This document shows, piece by piece, positions 12,621 through 24,550 of a stretch of DNA of 64,000 bases (position 1 is the first letter of the stretch; every line of letters starts with the position of its first letter). The stretch is taken from contig CM053260.1 in assembly GCA_028583405.1 (NCBI GenBank), positions 13,290,660-13,354,659 of the forward strand, given 5' to 3'. The position numbers and the translations under genes are program-made. A model generated the notes under the pieces. That model worked only from the letters and a program-made list of their open reading frames with translations, had not been told where the DNA came from and made no database searches. Origin of the DNA: Pogonophryne albipinna. Its lineage: Eukaryota > Chordata > Actinopteri > Perciformes > Artedidraconidae.

Positions 12621-15600
12621 AGCATTAGAGGGAGGGGAGAGTGCAGGCAGAAATGAGTTAGATGTCACATGTCACGGTTATATTTTCAGTAAAAAGCCTT
12701 AAGTATAACATATGACAAGTATCTTAAGTCATCAGAGGTAGGCACATTTTCCACCCAAAAAATACTAGGGTCCCTTGAGAATATGGCTACGGTCTTACAA
12801 TATTTACACTTTTGGGCACATATTTGGCATAACATCCTTGCATTAGTTCAAGGACTTTCTTTAACCTGACGTTTTATTTTGAAGCTCAAATTGCGAGATT
12901 TCCTGTTTGTATTCATCCTATCTGTTGCTCTTGACTCAGCTGTTGGGACAAGCGGTCATTCCTGCATCTTCACCCAATTCCTGTGCGACATACGGGGGCG
13001 CGCATCAGGCCACCTCCTTTCCTCCTCATGTCCACTATCGAGCATTGTGTGTCCTTCAAAAACTCAGGATTATGAGTAGGAGTCCAGGCTTTATTTTGAT
13101 AATTAGGGGAATGGGAGGTAGGGATTGTATAAACTGGAGTGTAAATATTCACCTTCGGGCTCTTCTCCAAATAGGTTTGCTCTAGTTATTAGAGCATCTG
13201 GTCCAGTGGATGACCATTTGAATGAATGTAAGAATCACATCATTTTTGGAAACACCTTACGATTGTTTCATGCTAACATAGTAACATACTATCTACACGG
13301 GGGGCTTAAAGTGTTATGAAATGTAACATTACAGCAGGGCAGGGCATGTTTACTTATTTCTTGTAACTAGGAGCCTCCGAATAATCAGAAACTTGGTAAC
13401 AAGACATGTTTTAGTTGAGCAAGGTTTCCTGTGGACAAAGGTCAGGTATTTTCATTTGAAAAGGTAAACAAAGAGGAGAGATGCACTGAAACATCAGAGT
13501 AAATCTAATCCAGCATGAAGTTACCCCGAGGAGAAGTGAATATCTCCCTCTATCAGCTGTGTGAGTGTGTTTGTGCGCATACGTGCGGTTGTGGTGTGCA
13601 TGTATGTTTGTCTCATTGTGTGTGCACCTGTCCCTGTCTTATTACCTTTTCCTGCTCTGCTGTTTGCTCTCTGGTCGGACCATTTCAATTGTAGGACACA
13701 GCAGGTTTGACACATTTGCACCTAAACAAAAAAAAAAAGTCAGGTTCATCCATGCGGCAGCAAACTCACAATGAAGGGGTATTGCTTTTCAAATGATCTA
13801 ACCCAGGTGTGTTTCTGTCACAATGGTCCTTTGCACAGAAGATGGGTTAAGGGGTTAAACGCTTCTTCTGCTGACCTCCAAGTCAACGCCGAGGTTCAGG
13901 ACAGTCTTTGGTGAGTCCTGCATCTCTCGGGTCATTTGGTGGACACGGGTTGAGACAGCCAGTCGCTGTTGTCCTTGGCTCGGTCAGTCAGCAGGGGACA
14001 CGCAGGTGCTCTGCTACAGAAAGCCACACAGCAGTCGGCAGGGTTGCTGCACAGCATTTCTGTCTCCTCTCTGACAGGGAAGACAGGGCTGTTTTGGTAG
14101 AAAGGACACACTGCGGGGCACAGACCTCAGCAGGAGCGGAAAGCCCACCTGATGGCGGGGATGAAGAGCTACAGCAGCGGCCCCCTGCTTATGTACATAG
14201 ATGTCACGGATCATTCAGTCAGAACAAATATCTACGCTTGTTCCTCCGGGGAAAAAAAATCTGCTTTCATGATCAAATGCTATCTTTAAGACATATTGAG
14301 CAAGAAACTCCCCCTCATCCTACCCTCCAAACATATGTGGCAGAGAAGCAGTCTTGATTTATAATTATTCCCTACGTGGAGAAAAATAACAATAATTGAT
14401 GGCCACTCACGCACATTCATTTACTGTACCACACTTCCCATCATGACATTAAAGATAACAACAAACAGATACTGTTAGAGTGATGCAGGATGGCTGACTC
14501 ACAGTAAATATGCCTGCTGACTCACAGCCCCTCCTGGTTTCCTCCTTCCATTCAAACATAAATTAGGAAGTAAGTATCTCAATTCACCTGGCTCACGGGG
14601 CCTGGAGAAAGGAAAACAAATGCAAATTAAATATTGTTAATGCACAAATGTGTAGTTTTCTCTAATGTAAAGAGGAGAGGGGAGTTCTGTCTGTGAAAAC
14701 AAAACATCGGGGGGTAGAGAGGTTTCTCTGAAATGAGATGCCTCTGGGTGTGCTGCAATTGCTAGGACAAAGAGATGATCGGCACCCAATTTACGCAATA
14801 ATTTCTACAGTATGGTCTGAAATGCAAATTAAAATGCACCTGCCTGAATGTGTGTGTTGATGGTTGTGTGCAGGAGAGTGGCAGATGAAAGGGGTGAATG
14901 GCATCCTGGGGCCATGGATCTCATTGAACACGCTGTGATGCTTATAGAGAACCTACTCTTTATTAAAGCTAATCGATAAGGCCAGCTAAGGGATCCGCTC
15001 AGTGAAAACACAGATCAATGACCTCAAGCTCCAAACGTTGAGAAAGGCAGACAAGAGGAGGGTCTCAGCTGCTCATGGTCTCTCTCATTGGCCGTGCAGT
15101 TTCTCCTGAAGAGATTGACCTGCCAATCTGTTATTGATCCAGGGAGTTTAAAAAGGAAGAAACAGGCCTCGCTGTTCTGTATCAGACTTTCTGGGACTGC
15201 TCCCCCAGACAGAGGCCACGTAGGGTGGAGTAAAATTAATCATTCCTTGTTTCTCCTGTCTCCAGGCCACGAGGAAGTGACTAGTAAAAGGTGCACCACA
15301 CACATCCAGACATATACACACACACTGGCCGCTTATCTTCCTTTTCCTCCACCTTATCCATCTTTCTCTCCCTCCCTTACCTCCTCCTCTGTCTCTTTCT
15401 GTGGCCCGTATGCTGATATTTTGCTGTGCTAGGCGGAAAAGTGAGGCTTCACATTCTGTAAAACCTAGTGTAGTCAGCATGCTGAATGCTAAGATTTGAT
15501 ATTTGTGATTAGAGAAGGACTGTGCGTCGCATTCAGCGCAGATGATAGAGCCAGCTGCCCTTGAGAGAGAGAGTCCCGACGCTCTCAGCGAACTTCAATG

Positions 15601-18600
15601 ATCCTCTCAAGTGCTCTCTGTAAAAACAGGAGCATGATATACCGTCACTCATTTACCACGCACTTTCTATGAGGGCATTTTTTTTATTAAAACACAGCAG
15701 AGAAGAGTCAGCGCTCTTGTCCTCTACAGGGATATATTGAAGAGATCGGCAAAGTGATTCCAGCAATCAAGGTTATCTTCCCTCTGTGTCCTTTTCAGCT
15801 TACTCCCTGCTCACCTCACAGCTTATCACCTCTTTAGTTTCATCCACTCACCACAACAGAAAGATCCAATCTAAATAACACACAGCCCTACATGTTTAGA
15901 TAAATATTTGTCTGCCGTACAGCCCTCATTACTTTCTGTGTAATATTACCAACCATGACCTCAGTGCTTCGCGAATATCAACAAAAAATATCTCATTCAG
16001 ACCACAGCGCTCTGAATACCTCCTTTACTGTAGTATACAAACATACCCAGCGAGGTTGGGCCGCAAGGCACTCTGGGAATTTCATGCTCAAATGTCAGAG
16101 CGTTTCATCCTGATTGATGATGACTCACTCCCCTCGCTCTTAGTCTGCATGAAAGAACAACAGCACCAATTAATGACCTGACCTCCTCACATGCAACAGT
16201 AAGAAAATAACCACTATAGTGTAAGTTACAGCACGATACACTAAACAGTGGTTATCTGATAAGAATGCTGATATTTGTGATGAAATATATACATTTAAGG
16301 CTATGCTTTATCATCCCTTGAGAATCTCCCTCAATCCTACCCACATGGTAAGTGGCTGCATGTGAAAACAGAGCAAGACTCGGCACTCATTGACATGCTC
16401 TACTAGAGGCCTAATGGCCCCTGGGTAATGGCCTCTTTGGTCTTCAGGAAATCCTCCCTCATGCATACATCAAAGCTGGGATTGAGTAGGATAGAGAGTG
16501 GAAAATAGAGGGGAGGAATGAGACATCAGTGCCACGCAGGGAGAGGAGAGAGGAGATGAAGTTAACACTCTGAAGAAAGCTCTTATAGGATTTCATTTTT
16601 CTTCACGGCAAGGTCAAATCAACGTCAGTTTTAAAACTACAGTTAGCATGAGCATGTTACACCAATACTAAACTAGGTTATTAAACCTCATTTTGACTGA
16701 TTATGGGCATAGCATGGTCAGATGTGTAGTATTTGGTCTGATATTTATTGAAATAAATCAGACAAATCTGTGTATATTTTGAACAGTATCTTTTTTTGTA
16801 ATACATAATTTCATGATCAGAGCTAAATTATGTAAATGACCAATAATTCTATTAACAAAAATACATTGTGAACATTTCATATCTTCCATATTGAATAATC
16901 ATTTGAGGTCAAGTCTCAGTGATAATATAAAGTTAGGTCCCTCCATCCTCAAATGAAACTGTCTGTCCCTTTCTTACCCCCCCCCATGCTGACACACAGC
17001 ATCCCAGAGTTGTCAGCCAGCTGACCTGTAGTCCGTTGGCTCACAACAGCCCCCGCCTTTCCACTGTCCATGAGCCATCTGCTTCGTCTGCATATTGCAG
17101 ATCTGTCAATCTAATTATAATTCACACAAAAGTGTTCATTGTGACCCCGAGTGTGTTTGCTAAAAAGTTTTGTCTTGCTCCATATGTTAGGTACACAGCA
17201 GGCACCTGTCTGTAGGTAGCTTTGTGCTCATGAATCTATAAGAACTCTCCTGTGAGTAAAAACTCCTGGTTGACCTCTACATGTCTTACTTCATGCAGCC
17301 GAGTGGGTAATTTCTGCCCCTCACAATGATTATAAACTCTCCTACAGTAGTTCAAGCTAAACGCAGTATGCCTCTTTTGTAACACCTTTGTTGAGAAACA
17401 ATCATACTGCTTCAAACATGAGATGGAATAAAGTGATCTGAAATGGATTGAACTTAGGTCAAACAAGCCTGAATAACTTAAAGCTGCTCCACAGTGGCAG
17501 AACCATTCGATTGTCCCTCAATACATTTGCGGTGAGTGAAGTATTAAGTGTCGCAATAATAGAGCTTATTAAGCAGTGGCAGCGTTAAAGAGGCTAAACT
17601 AACAGGCCTGTGGCGCCTTTAGTGGCTTGATAAGGCGAGCGGGTGGTCCTGTCTGAACGTGGTCTACTCTCCTTCTCTTGTCACTGTGGAGTGAGAAGTG
17701 CATAGTCACTTGCCCGCCCTGCCGTCACATTAAAGCGCATCTTAATTGGCATTAAAACTTGTGATAAGGGCTTAATGAAGGAATTAATAGATAACACACA
17801 TTCTGGAGCTTATTCTCCACAGTCACACTCTGACGGATACATAAACACACACAGCTGTACTCAAACTGGCAATTTTACAACCATAGACAGAGTGAGTGAG
17901 AAAGAGAATACATGGGGAAAGGGGTGGCCTTTAGTGAGAGGAAGGACCAAAGTGAAGCCTTTAAAAACATCCGATCACCTTGTGTGACAACAGTTGACCT
18001 CTCAGGCTGTGAAGCGGGAGCTTAGCCTGTAGCTATGAGATGTAATGCACAGCAGTCACTCTAAGCATTTAAATGGGGTTTTAATATGATAGTGATTACC
18101 TTTGAAGGTGAACACTGCATCAAAAAGGAACTTCCCTTTTATGTACAAGTAATGTATATCACTCCGATGGCTTATTTATAGGTTGAGTTTATCTTTAATT
18201 AAACACAAAGAATCAATGGCACATTTAACTGCAACATCTGCTCCTATGTAGATCGGCCATGGTACAAATACACACAACTTGCACTGCAGGAAAGATGTAT
18301 TGGAAACAATACAATACACAAACAACGACACAAAAAATAAGGAATAATGGTTGCTCTGCCAAACAGGTAGTTTGAAGATCGTTTATAGGACTAAATGTGA
18401 TGCATTTTCATAATCAATTTCAATAATCACGTTCAAATCAAATATTACGTTTTTTAATTCAACAATGTCAACAGTAATAAGTTCTAGCCTTAAAATAAAA
18501 ATAAAATAATGTTTAGACTGGAGTTCAAACTCCTCCCAATAGTGCTCCATTTGTTCTCAATTGAAACCACCGAAATTGTCAGGGAAGTTTCTCGGTCTTT

Positions 18601-18771
18601 AGCAAATATTATCAGGAGTTTTGATACTATTTAATGTGAATAACTAAAAAACTTACATAGTTGCCAAATTGAGAGACAAAACATCTGTTAAATAAGCTAA
18701 CAGACATACATGGATAAAACCGTGACATATGTTCCGCAAACAGTTAGCGTTAGCTCACGTTGGTTACTTAC
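12621..18771. other. Intergenic stretch without recognised genes
   Basis: About 6 kb upstream of cacna2d2. Open frames such as 13,908-14,357 (+) and 15,148-15,480 (-) show no family resemblance, splice support or domain. No clear transposon ends were found. Enhancers of cacna2d2 could lie here, but nothing visible proves it. Confidence 0.5.
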
Positions 18772-18845
18772 CCATTCAGCACACCTGCACCAATCTTGTT
18801 CAGTCGTGTTTCCGGCCACCTGGGGGAATGTAGTTTGGTTTCCAT
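18772..18845 (-). other. Possible short first exon, unidentified
   Basis: On the minus strand an ATG at 18845 begins 24 codons plus two bases (METKLHSPRWPETRLNKIGA, then GVLN) ending at a good GTAAGT donor (18771-18766). The frame is open throughout, and an upstream CCAAT-containing region supports transcription. No second exon was found and no protein family is recognised; it could equally be a non-coding first exon or chance. Confidence 0.25.
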
Positions 18846-19070
18846 TACCTCTGCTGAGATAGGTTGTAACACTGATTTATTTCATCAATACGCAGAGTTA
18901 TTCCGTGTTGATATGGAAAATACTGGTTAACACAGGTTCATGTTGAACCGTTAGCTAACGTCACTAACGTTTGTTGTGGGGACTTTGCGTTAACGTCAGG
19001 TACAGCAGGCTCGTCCAATCAGGATCTACGTAGTTTGACGTAGGGCACGTTCAGGCCGGAAAATGTTTTT
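18815..19070 (-). promoter_or_regulatory. Promoter-like patch
   Basis: It contains ACTACATTCCCC on the minus strand (18822-18833), which resembles the ZNF143-type ACTACAnTTCCC element of housekeeping promoters. It also has a CCAAT at 19015-19019 and a TGACGTAG CRE-like site at 19036, with more CpG than its neighbours. The inverted-repeat element starts about 100 bp further right. Confidence 0.35.
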
Positions 19071-19170
19071 ATCCCTCAGATTTGGTCACGTTTTACTAGT
19101 TCAATATGACAATACAACCTATTGAACATCTATGATCCTACAGCAGTGGAGTGAAGTTCTAAGTACATTT

Positions 19171-20162
19171 ATAGTCTAGCAGGAAGGGCCCTCAGATTTT
19201 GAGATACCCCTACCCGAGGTAGAACAAATGACAACAATGATTTTTCTTATCTTTAGGGTCTCCCATTAATGAAATTGATTGTTGTCAAATTTTATTTGGG
19301 GGAAAGAAATGTTTGGTTGTTCTTTAGAACTACCCCAATCCCTGAAAAAGAGCCAAATTAGACCAGGCCGAATATGGGAAAGGTGACAAAAAAGCACATA
19401 ACTTGAGAATGACCACTCTTTTCCTCTTCAGATTTGCTGAGGTATGAACCAGGTGGCTCTCCTACATCACCAAATAGACAATTATTTCCCTAAATGAATA
19501 CTGAATTATAGTCCTGTAAACTTAGCTTTAGTTTAGACGGAAATTGTACTTTTGGGTGATAGGAACATAGGACTCAATCACTTTTCTTTCATTTTCAGAA
19601 AAACAGAAATCCCTAAAAAATACACCATTACTGAATTGTCTAGGGTGCTATTGAACACTAACCAGTAGCTGTATGGAAATATCTGGTACAGTTCTATTGC
19701 AAATGAGATTTCTTTAGACATAGGCCTACCTCTTCTCTGATACAGTCAAATTCCGAATGGGGGATAAGTGGCATAATAGCCTATAAGTTAAGAATGCTCA
19801 CTCTGATGGTCATTATATTTGGAGAAGGAAATACCAGGTGACTGACCTACATCACCAAATAGTCAGAATAAGAGTAACCCAATACAACAAAGTGTATTAG
19901 TTCTAAATTGCAAGCCTCTAAAACATAGGTGTAAATAGTACAGGTTGTATTGAAACTGGAACCTTAATTCAAAGTACAGTCTATAAATCATCAAATAATT
20001 CTGTGAGAGGTCAAGTATATAGATACTAGAATATAATGTTAAATGTCAGGTTCCTCAGAAACGTTAGGGGACACATTTTGACATTGTGCACAGCAGGTGC
20101 AGAACTCCGTACAGGGAAGGCCAACAGAGAGGCGCTGGCACTTTCCACTCTCTCCACACTTT
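19171..20162. repeat. Left outer arm of ~1-kb inverted repeat
   Basis: From ATAGTCTAGCAG to the CTCTCTCCACACTT motif this stretch is the near-exact reverse complement of 23,036-24,051. Matching landmarks include GAGATACCCCTAC..GAGGTAG, the TTGTCATTTG block and CAGGTTCCTCAGAAACGTTA. It holds the last ~40 codons and the 3' flank of the duplicated gene. Confidence 0.92.
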
Positions 20163-20579
20163 GCATCTTTGCAATACAAGTGAGTAATGTCTCTCACTTC
20201 TGTAGGTGCTGGGGGTTTTGTAAATAGCACTGGTTTAATGGCCCCATCTCTGACAATCCACCCATTGCCAACAGGACTCCATAACAAGGGTTTGGGTTCG
20301 GGCTGTGACACCATATCGCTGTCTGAAACATTGCTCTTTACATGTTGTTGAAATGCATCCTCTGTTGGCGGCAGATTTTCAGAGGCTGCATCAGTGCTGA
20401 TGCAATTATGAACCTCAGTTCATCCAAGTTTGTGCACATCAGTCCAATTTCCTTTTTTCCATATAGCAGAAGCGCAAATTCTCTTGCGACTGGCAAAGAC
20501 TCTTCCAAGCTGGCAGAGAGTCCAAAATGGGCCAGATCTTTGAGCTCGCTGAGATGGGTCTTGAGTTTGGTGAATGCTG

Positions 20580-20863
20580 TTGTCTTTCCTATTCTGTACA
20601 AACTACTTGTTGTGCCACAAGGGTGCATGACATGCTGGTAGACAGTTAGACATGTGGTTTCCGCCCAGCTTCAGGACCATCTCCAACTAAACGGCCTCTT
20701 TGAGAAATTCCAATCTGGTTTCCGTTCCGCCCACAGCACTGAACCAGCTCTGGTCAGGGTCACAAACGACCTGCTGATGCTGATTGTCTTTCCTATTCTG
20801 TACAAACCACTTGTTGTGCCACAGCCAGTGAGTGCACGACATGCTGGTAGACAGTTAGACATG
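20580..20863. repeat. ~80-bp direct duplication flanking a LINE scrap
   Basis: The block TTGTCTTTCCTATTCTGTAC through CTGGTAGACAGTTAGACATG occurs at 20,580-20,653 and again at 20,783-20,863 with small differences (a CCAGTGAGTG insertion, A/C changes). About 125 bp of L2-like LINE lies between. This looks like a large target duplication or a replication/repair error. Confidence 0.8.
20660..20782 (+). mobile_element. L2-like LINE reverse transcriptase scrap
   Basis: The plus strand reads QDHLQLNGLFEKFQSGFRSA then HSTEPALVRVTNDLLM, the start of an L2/CR1-type reverse transcriptase domain. The same stretch occurs in the right copy on the minus strand (about 22,855-22,985) with an almost identical junction to the host gene. 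The insertion therefore probably predates the inverted duplication. Confidence 0.85.
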
Positions 20864-21757
20864 TCTTTTCCGATTTTCTCACATATGGTGTTGATGGGGA
20901 CATATCTCTCTCTCATTCCATGGCCTGCATGCATGTACACTAGAGATGAACCAAACATGTATTTGTTTTGCCAGTGATAACATGTGTAGGCCTTCCATCA
21001 CTTGCACCTCTCCTTTGCCTCTCCAGGTATTTGATTAACTGTGGGCCGTCATACCTGTCAAATACCATGTCTACCCATTGCATTTCTTGTTTTCTATATA
21101 TATATATAATATGTGCCAAACACTCAGTAGCCTATGATTTTGTGAATGGGTGTGTCAATGCAGGTGCATTTAAAAAAGTGCAGATCTGTAATGAGGACCC
21201 AGCTCTGAAGAATAACACAAGTGTTATAACCTAAAGCAAAACAAATATCCCAAACTACAGGAAGTACTTGAGGAGTAGTGGAAACAAGACTGCAATGTGC
21301 ATGTTTGTGAGCAACTACATTGTCACTGCTGCCCCACAGAGACTACACTCAGGATTTGACGAAGGGGAGGAGGTGAAGAGCATCTGCACAGCAGGAGTCA
21401 GCAGTTTGACATCACTGTAGAGTGATCAGGAGGAGACAGACACAAGGATAGAGCTCCATACATCTTGCAGAGTCATATTCCCGCATCATTGCGAGGTCTG
21501 ATGACACAGGTGTTGAAGTACTGCTCATATATTATGCAAGCAAATACATGTTTGGTTCATCTCTAGTGTACATGCATGCAGGCCATGGAATGAGAGAGAG
21601 ATATGTCCCCATCAACACCATATGTGAGAAAATTGGAAAAGACATAATAATAATAATAATAATAATAATACATTATATTTGTAAAGCACCTTTCATTGCT
21701 AAAAGCAATCCCAAAATGCTACAGGAGGCGTAAGAAACAAACAAAATAAACAAAAGT

Positions 21758-22117
21758 TTAATCAAAGGCTTTTTTTAAAAGAAAGGTTTTTAGGACTTTC
21801 TTAAAGGCGTCAGTGGTCTGTGGAGTCCTCAGGTGGTCTGGGAGGGAATTCCACAGGTGAGGAGCAGCTGCACAGAAAGCCCGATCCCCCATTGTGTGGA
21901 GTTTGATCCTGGGGGGGTGAAGCAGATGGTTTGTTGTGGAATGGAGGTTGCGTGTGGAGGTTTGTGATGTGAGTAGTTCTTTCAGGTATGGAGGAGCGTT
22001 CCCGTGGATGCACTGATGGGTCAGTAGTGAGATCTTGTATTCAATCCTGAACGACACAGGAAGCCAGTGGAGGGAGTGAAGGACGGGTGTGATGTGGTTG
22101 TATTTTCTCACCCTCAT
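21758..22117 (-). pseudogene. LINE ORF C-terminal segment
   Basis: Open frame of 119 codons ending the LINE coding region, with HITPVLHSLHWLPVSFRIEY, the GDRAFCAAAPHLWNSLPDHL motif and a final FKKVLKTFLLKKAF, typical of the L2/CR1 C-terminus. It lies directly before the 3' tail. It is separated from the reverse transcriptase segment by degraded sequence. Confidence 0.88.
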
Positions 22118-22339
22118 CAGGATCCTAGCGGCACTGTTCTGTACGTTTTGGAGCTTCTGAAGGCTCCCGCTAGGAGTCCCGATGAGGAGAGCGTTATAAT
22201 AGTCAAGCCTTGAGGAAACGAAGGCATGGACCAGTTGTTTGATGTGGATGTCAAAGGTCAGATGTCGGTCAAATCTTACACCCAGGTTGGTAACTGATGT
22301 GGAGAGGGGTATGTTTTAGCCAGAAAAGGTGATGTGGGT

Positions 22340-22985
22340 GATGGGGGATGATTGGACCTGGTTTGGGGAGCCAATTAAAATAGCCTCTGTTTAGGAGCTA
22401 TTTAGCTGCAGGAAGTTTTGTTGCGTCCAAGCCTTTATCTCCTCAATGCAGGTGTTAAAGGATGTTGATGGGAACGGTGATGATGATGGTGACAGTGAGG
22501 ATGCATGTGGGATAGGGTCTGTCTTTATATATAGCTGCGTGTCATCAGCGTAGCAATGGAATGATATTCCATGCTGGCTGATGACACGGCCAAGGGGCAG
22601 AGTGTACAGGGTGAACAGAGTGGCCCGAGGACCGACCCTTGAGGGACACCACAGGTGACAGGGTGTGTCTGGGTCATCGCACCTCCCAAGGAGACATACT
22701 CTGTTCTTCCAGACAGGTAGGACTGGAACCAGCTCAGGGCGGAGTCAGAGAGTCCAATGGTGTATTGGAGGCGCTGAAGGAGGATGTTATGGCCGACAGT
22801 GTCGAATGCTGCAGTCAGATCCAGGAGGATGAGGAGAGATGGGGAACCAGGTTCAGCCGCCATCAGCAGGTCGTTTGTGACCCTGACCAGAGCTGTTTCA
22901 GTGCTGTGGGCGGAACGGAAACCGGACTGGAATTTCTCAAAGAGGCCGTTTAGTTGGAGATGGTCCTGAATCTGGGCGGCAACTA
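22340..22985 (-). pseudogene. LINE reverse transcriptase domain, frameshifted
   Basis: Begins in the middle of the domain with QDHLQLNGLFEKFQSGFRSA, then LLILLDLTAAFDTVGHNILL (palm motif with catalytic Asp), and [11 protein letters not shown] near 22,640. A frameshift near 22,565 precedes the second catalytic motif [11 protein letters not shown] (about 22,560-22,530). Downstream, an in-frame TAA follows LQLNSS near 22,400. The N-terminal endonuclease is missing by truncation, so this copy cannot encode active protein. Confidence 0.88.
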
Positions 22986-23035
22986 CAATGATGTCTACCA
23001 GCATGTCATGCACTCACTGGCTATGGCCAGGAATA

Positions 23036-24051
23036 AAGTGTGGAGAGAGTGGAAAGTGCCAGTGCCTCTCTGTTGGCCTTCCCTGTACGGAGTTCTGCAC
23101 CTGCTGTGCACAATGTCAAAATGTGTCCCTTAACGTTTCTGAGGAACCTGACATTTGACATTCTATTCTAGTATCTACTGTATATACTTGACCTCTCACA
23201 GAATTATTTGATGATTTATAGACTGTACTTTGAATTAAGGTTCCAGTTTCAATACAACCTGTACTATTTACACCTATGTTTTAGAGGCTTGCAATTTAGA
23301 ACTAATACACTTTATTGTATTGGGTTACTCTTATTCTGACTATTTGGTGATGTAGGTCAGTCACCTGGTATTTCCTTCTCCAAATATAATGACCATCAGA
23401 GTGAGCATTCTTAACTTATAGGCTATTATGCCACTTATCCCCCATTCGGAATTTGACTGTATCAGAGAAGAGGTAGGCCTATGTCTAAAGAAATCTCATT
23501 TGCAATAGAACTGTACCAGATATTTCCATACAACTACTGGTTAGTGTTCAATAGCACCCTAGACAATTCAGTAATGGTATATTTTTTAGGGATTTCTGTT
23601 TTTCTGATAAATGAGAGAAAAGGGATTGAGTCCTATGTTCCTATCACCCAAAAGTACAATTTCCGTCTAAACTAAAGCTACATTTACAGGACTATAATTC
23701 AGTATTTTTTTAGTTAAATAATTGTCTGACTATTTGGTGATGCAGGAGAGCCACCTGGTTCATACCTCAGCAAATCTGAAGAGGAAAAGAGCGGTCATTC
23801 TCAAGTTATGGGCTTTTTTGTCACCTTTCCCATATTCGGCCTGGTCTAATTTGACTCTTTTTCAGGGATTGGGGTAGTTCTAAGGAACAACCAAAAAAAC
23901 ATTTTTTTCCCCCAAAATAAAATGTGACCACAATCAATTTCATTAATGGGAGACCCTAAAGATAAGAAAAATCATTGTTGTCATTTGTTCTACCTCGTGT
24001 AGGGGTATCTCGAAAACTAAAGCCTTTTTTGAGGACTTGCTGCTGGACTAT
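23036..24051. repeat. Right outer arm of ~1-kb inverted repeat
   Basis: Reverse complement of 19,171-20,162, ending at GTCCAGCAGC's complement, GCTGCTGGACTAT. There are scattered substitutions and small indels; the AAAGCCTTTTTTGAGG stretch near 24,020 differs from the left arm. A different repeat begins immediately to the right. Confidence 0.92.
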
Positions 24052-24540
24052 TACTCAAGTGGTGTACTTAAGTACAATTTTGAGGTACTTAAGTATTTCC
24101 ATGTTATGGTACTTTGTACTTCTACACTAGTACAGTACTGTACACTATAATTGTGTGACATAAATGGTGTACTTTTTCTCCACTACATTACTTTAATACC
24201 TTAAGTTACTTTGCAGATTGTGATGAATGAAGTGAAATATAATCAACACTTAAATAAGACTTTAGTTACACCTGAAGTTAAATTCACAATACCCTGCAGC
24301 ATACAAAGTAATTAAAACTAGCTGCACCTTTACCAGCTTTCAGTAATTATAATCAAATGTATAATATATTATTCTGAAATGGGCCAATTTGCATAAGGAA
24401 TACTTTTACTTTTGGTACTTTAAGTTGAAGCTAATATTTTTGTACTTTTACTTGAGTAACATTTGGAATGCAGGACTTTTACTAACAGCGTATTCCTACA
24501 CTCTGGTACTTCTACTTTTATTTAAGTACAAGATCTGAGT
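24052..24540. repeat. TACTT-rich dispersed repeat (probable MITE)
   Basis: Starts TACTCAAGTGGTGTACTTAA and ends TTTATTTAAGTACAAGATCT, with repeated AAGTACTTTTACTT-like words between. The ends are roughly inverted. From memory this resembles a very common teleost non-autonomous DNA element; no clean target duplication was visible. Confidence 0.55.
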
Positions 24541-24550
24541 AGGGAGACCG

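Larger units (their letters stand above)
20039..21082 (-). pseudogene. Decayed multicopy gene, left copy (GC[D/G]TTS and Cys-rich protein)
   Basis: Seen, reading right to left: a fragment with VFDRYDGPQLIKYLERQRRG near 21,080; then, after a deletion, MRERYVPINTICEKIGKD near 20,900; CRALTGCGTTSGLYRIGKT near 20,820; a second overlapping GTTSSLYRIGKTTAFTKLKT segment (20,630-20,338); and a C-terminal Cys-rich tail (20,314-20,039) with a CKDAKCGESGKCQR and CTEFCTCCAQCQN pattern. These motifs and their order match a large family of uncharacterised multicopy proteins I recall from fish and cnidarian genomes, possibly PIN/FEN-nuclease-like and probably element-borne; the function is unknown. The copy is broken by an internal deletion, a LINE scrap and an ~80-bp duplication. 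The right copy is its mirror image. Confidence 0.6.
21641..22990 (-). mobile_element. L2-like non-LTR retrotransposon, 5'-truncated
   Basis: Minus-strand LINE whose 3' end is a (TTA)n tail at 21,645-21,670, followed in reverse by its coding sequence up to about 22,985. It is 5'-truncated inside the reverse transcriptase domain. It interrupts the right copy of the duplicated gene right after the GKD codons. The clade call rests on the TAA-type tail plus the terminal HITPVL.SLHWLPV motif of L2/CR1 elements. Confidence 0.88.
21270..23158 (+). pseudogene. Decayed multicopy gene, right copy (split by LINE)
   Basis: Mirror copy of the left pseudogene on the plus strand. Upstream pieces missing from the left copy survive here: a segment ending DQEETDTRIELH (the usual EEADTR-like motif, preceded by an in-frame TAG near 21,418), then, after a frameshift, an acidic IIARSDDTGVEVLLIYY motif and HAGHGMRERYVPINTICEKI ending at GKD near 21,643. 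An L2-like LINE interrupts it. Coding resumes near 23,000 (CHALTG) and jumps by deletion to the Cys-rich tail GKCQCLSVGLPCTEFCTCCA, with a TGA stop at 23,156-23,158. The GKTTAFTK region present on the left is absent. The acidic and Cys-rich motifs suggest a metal-binding, possibly nuclease-like protein; this is inference. Confidence 0.55.

Noticed and set aside
13908..14357. 149-codon plus-strand frame
   Set aside because: No family resemblance and no promoter or splice support; several frames overlap in the same GC-richer patch.
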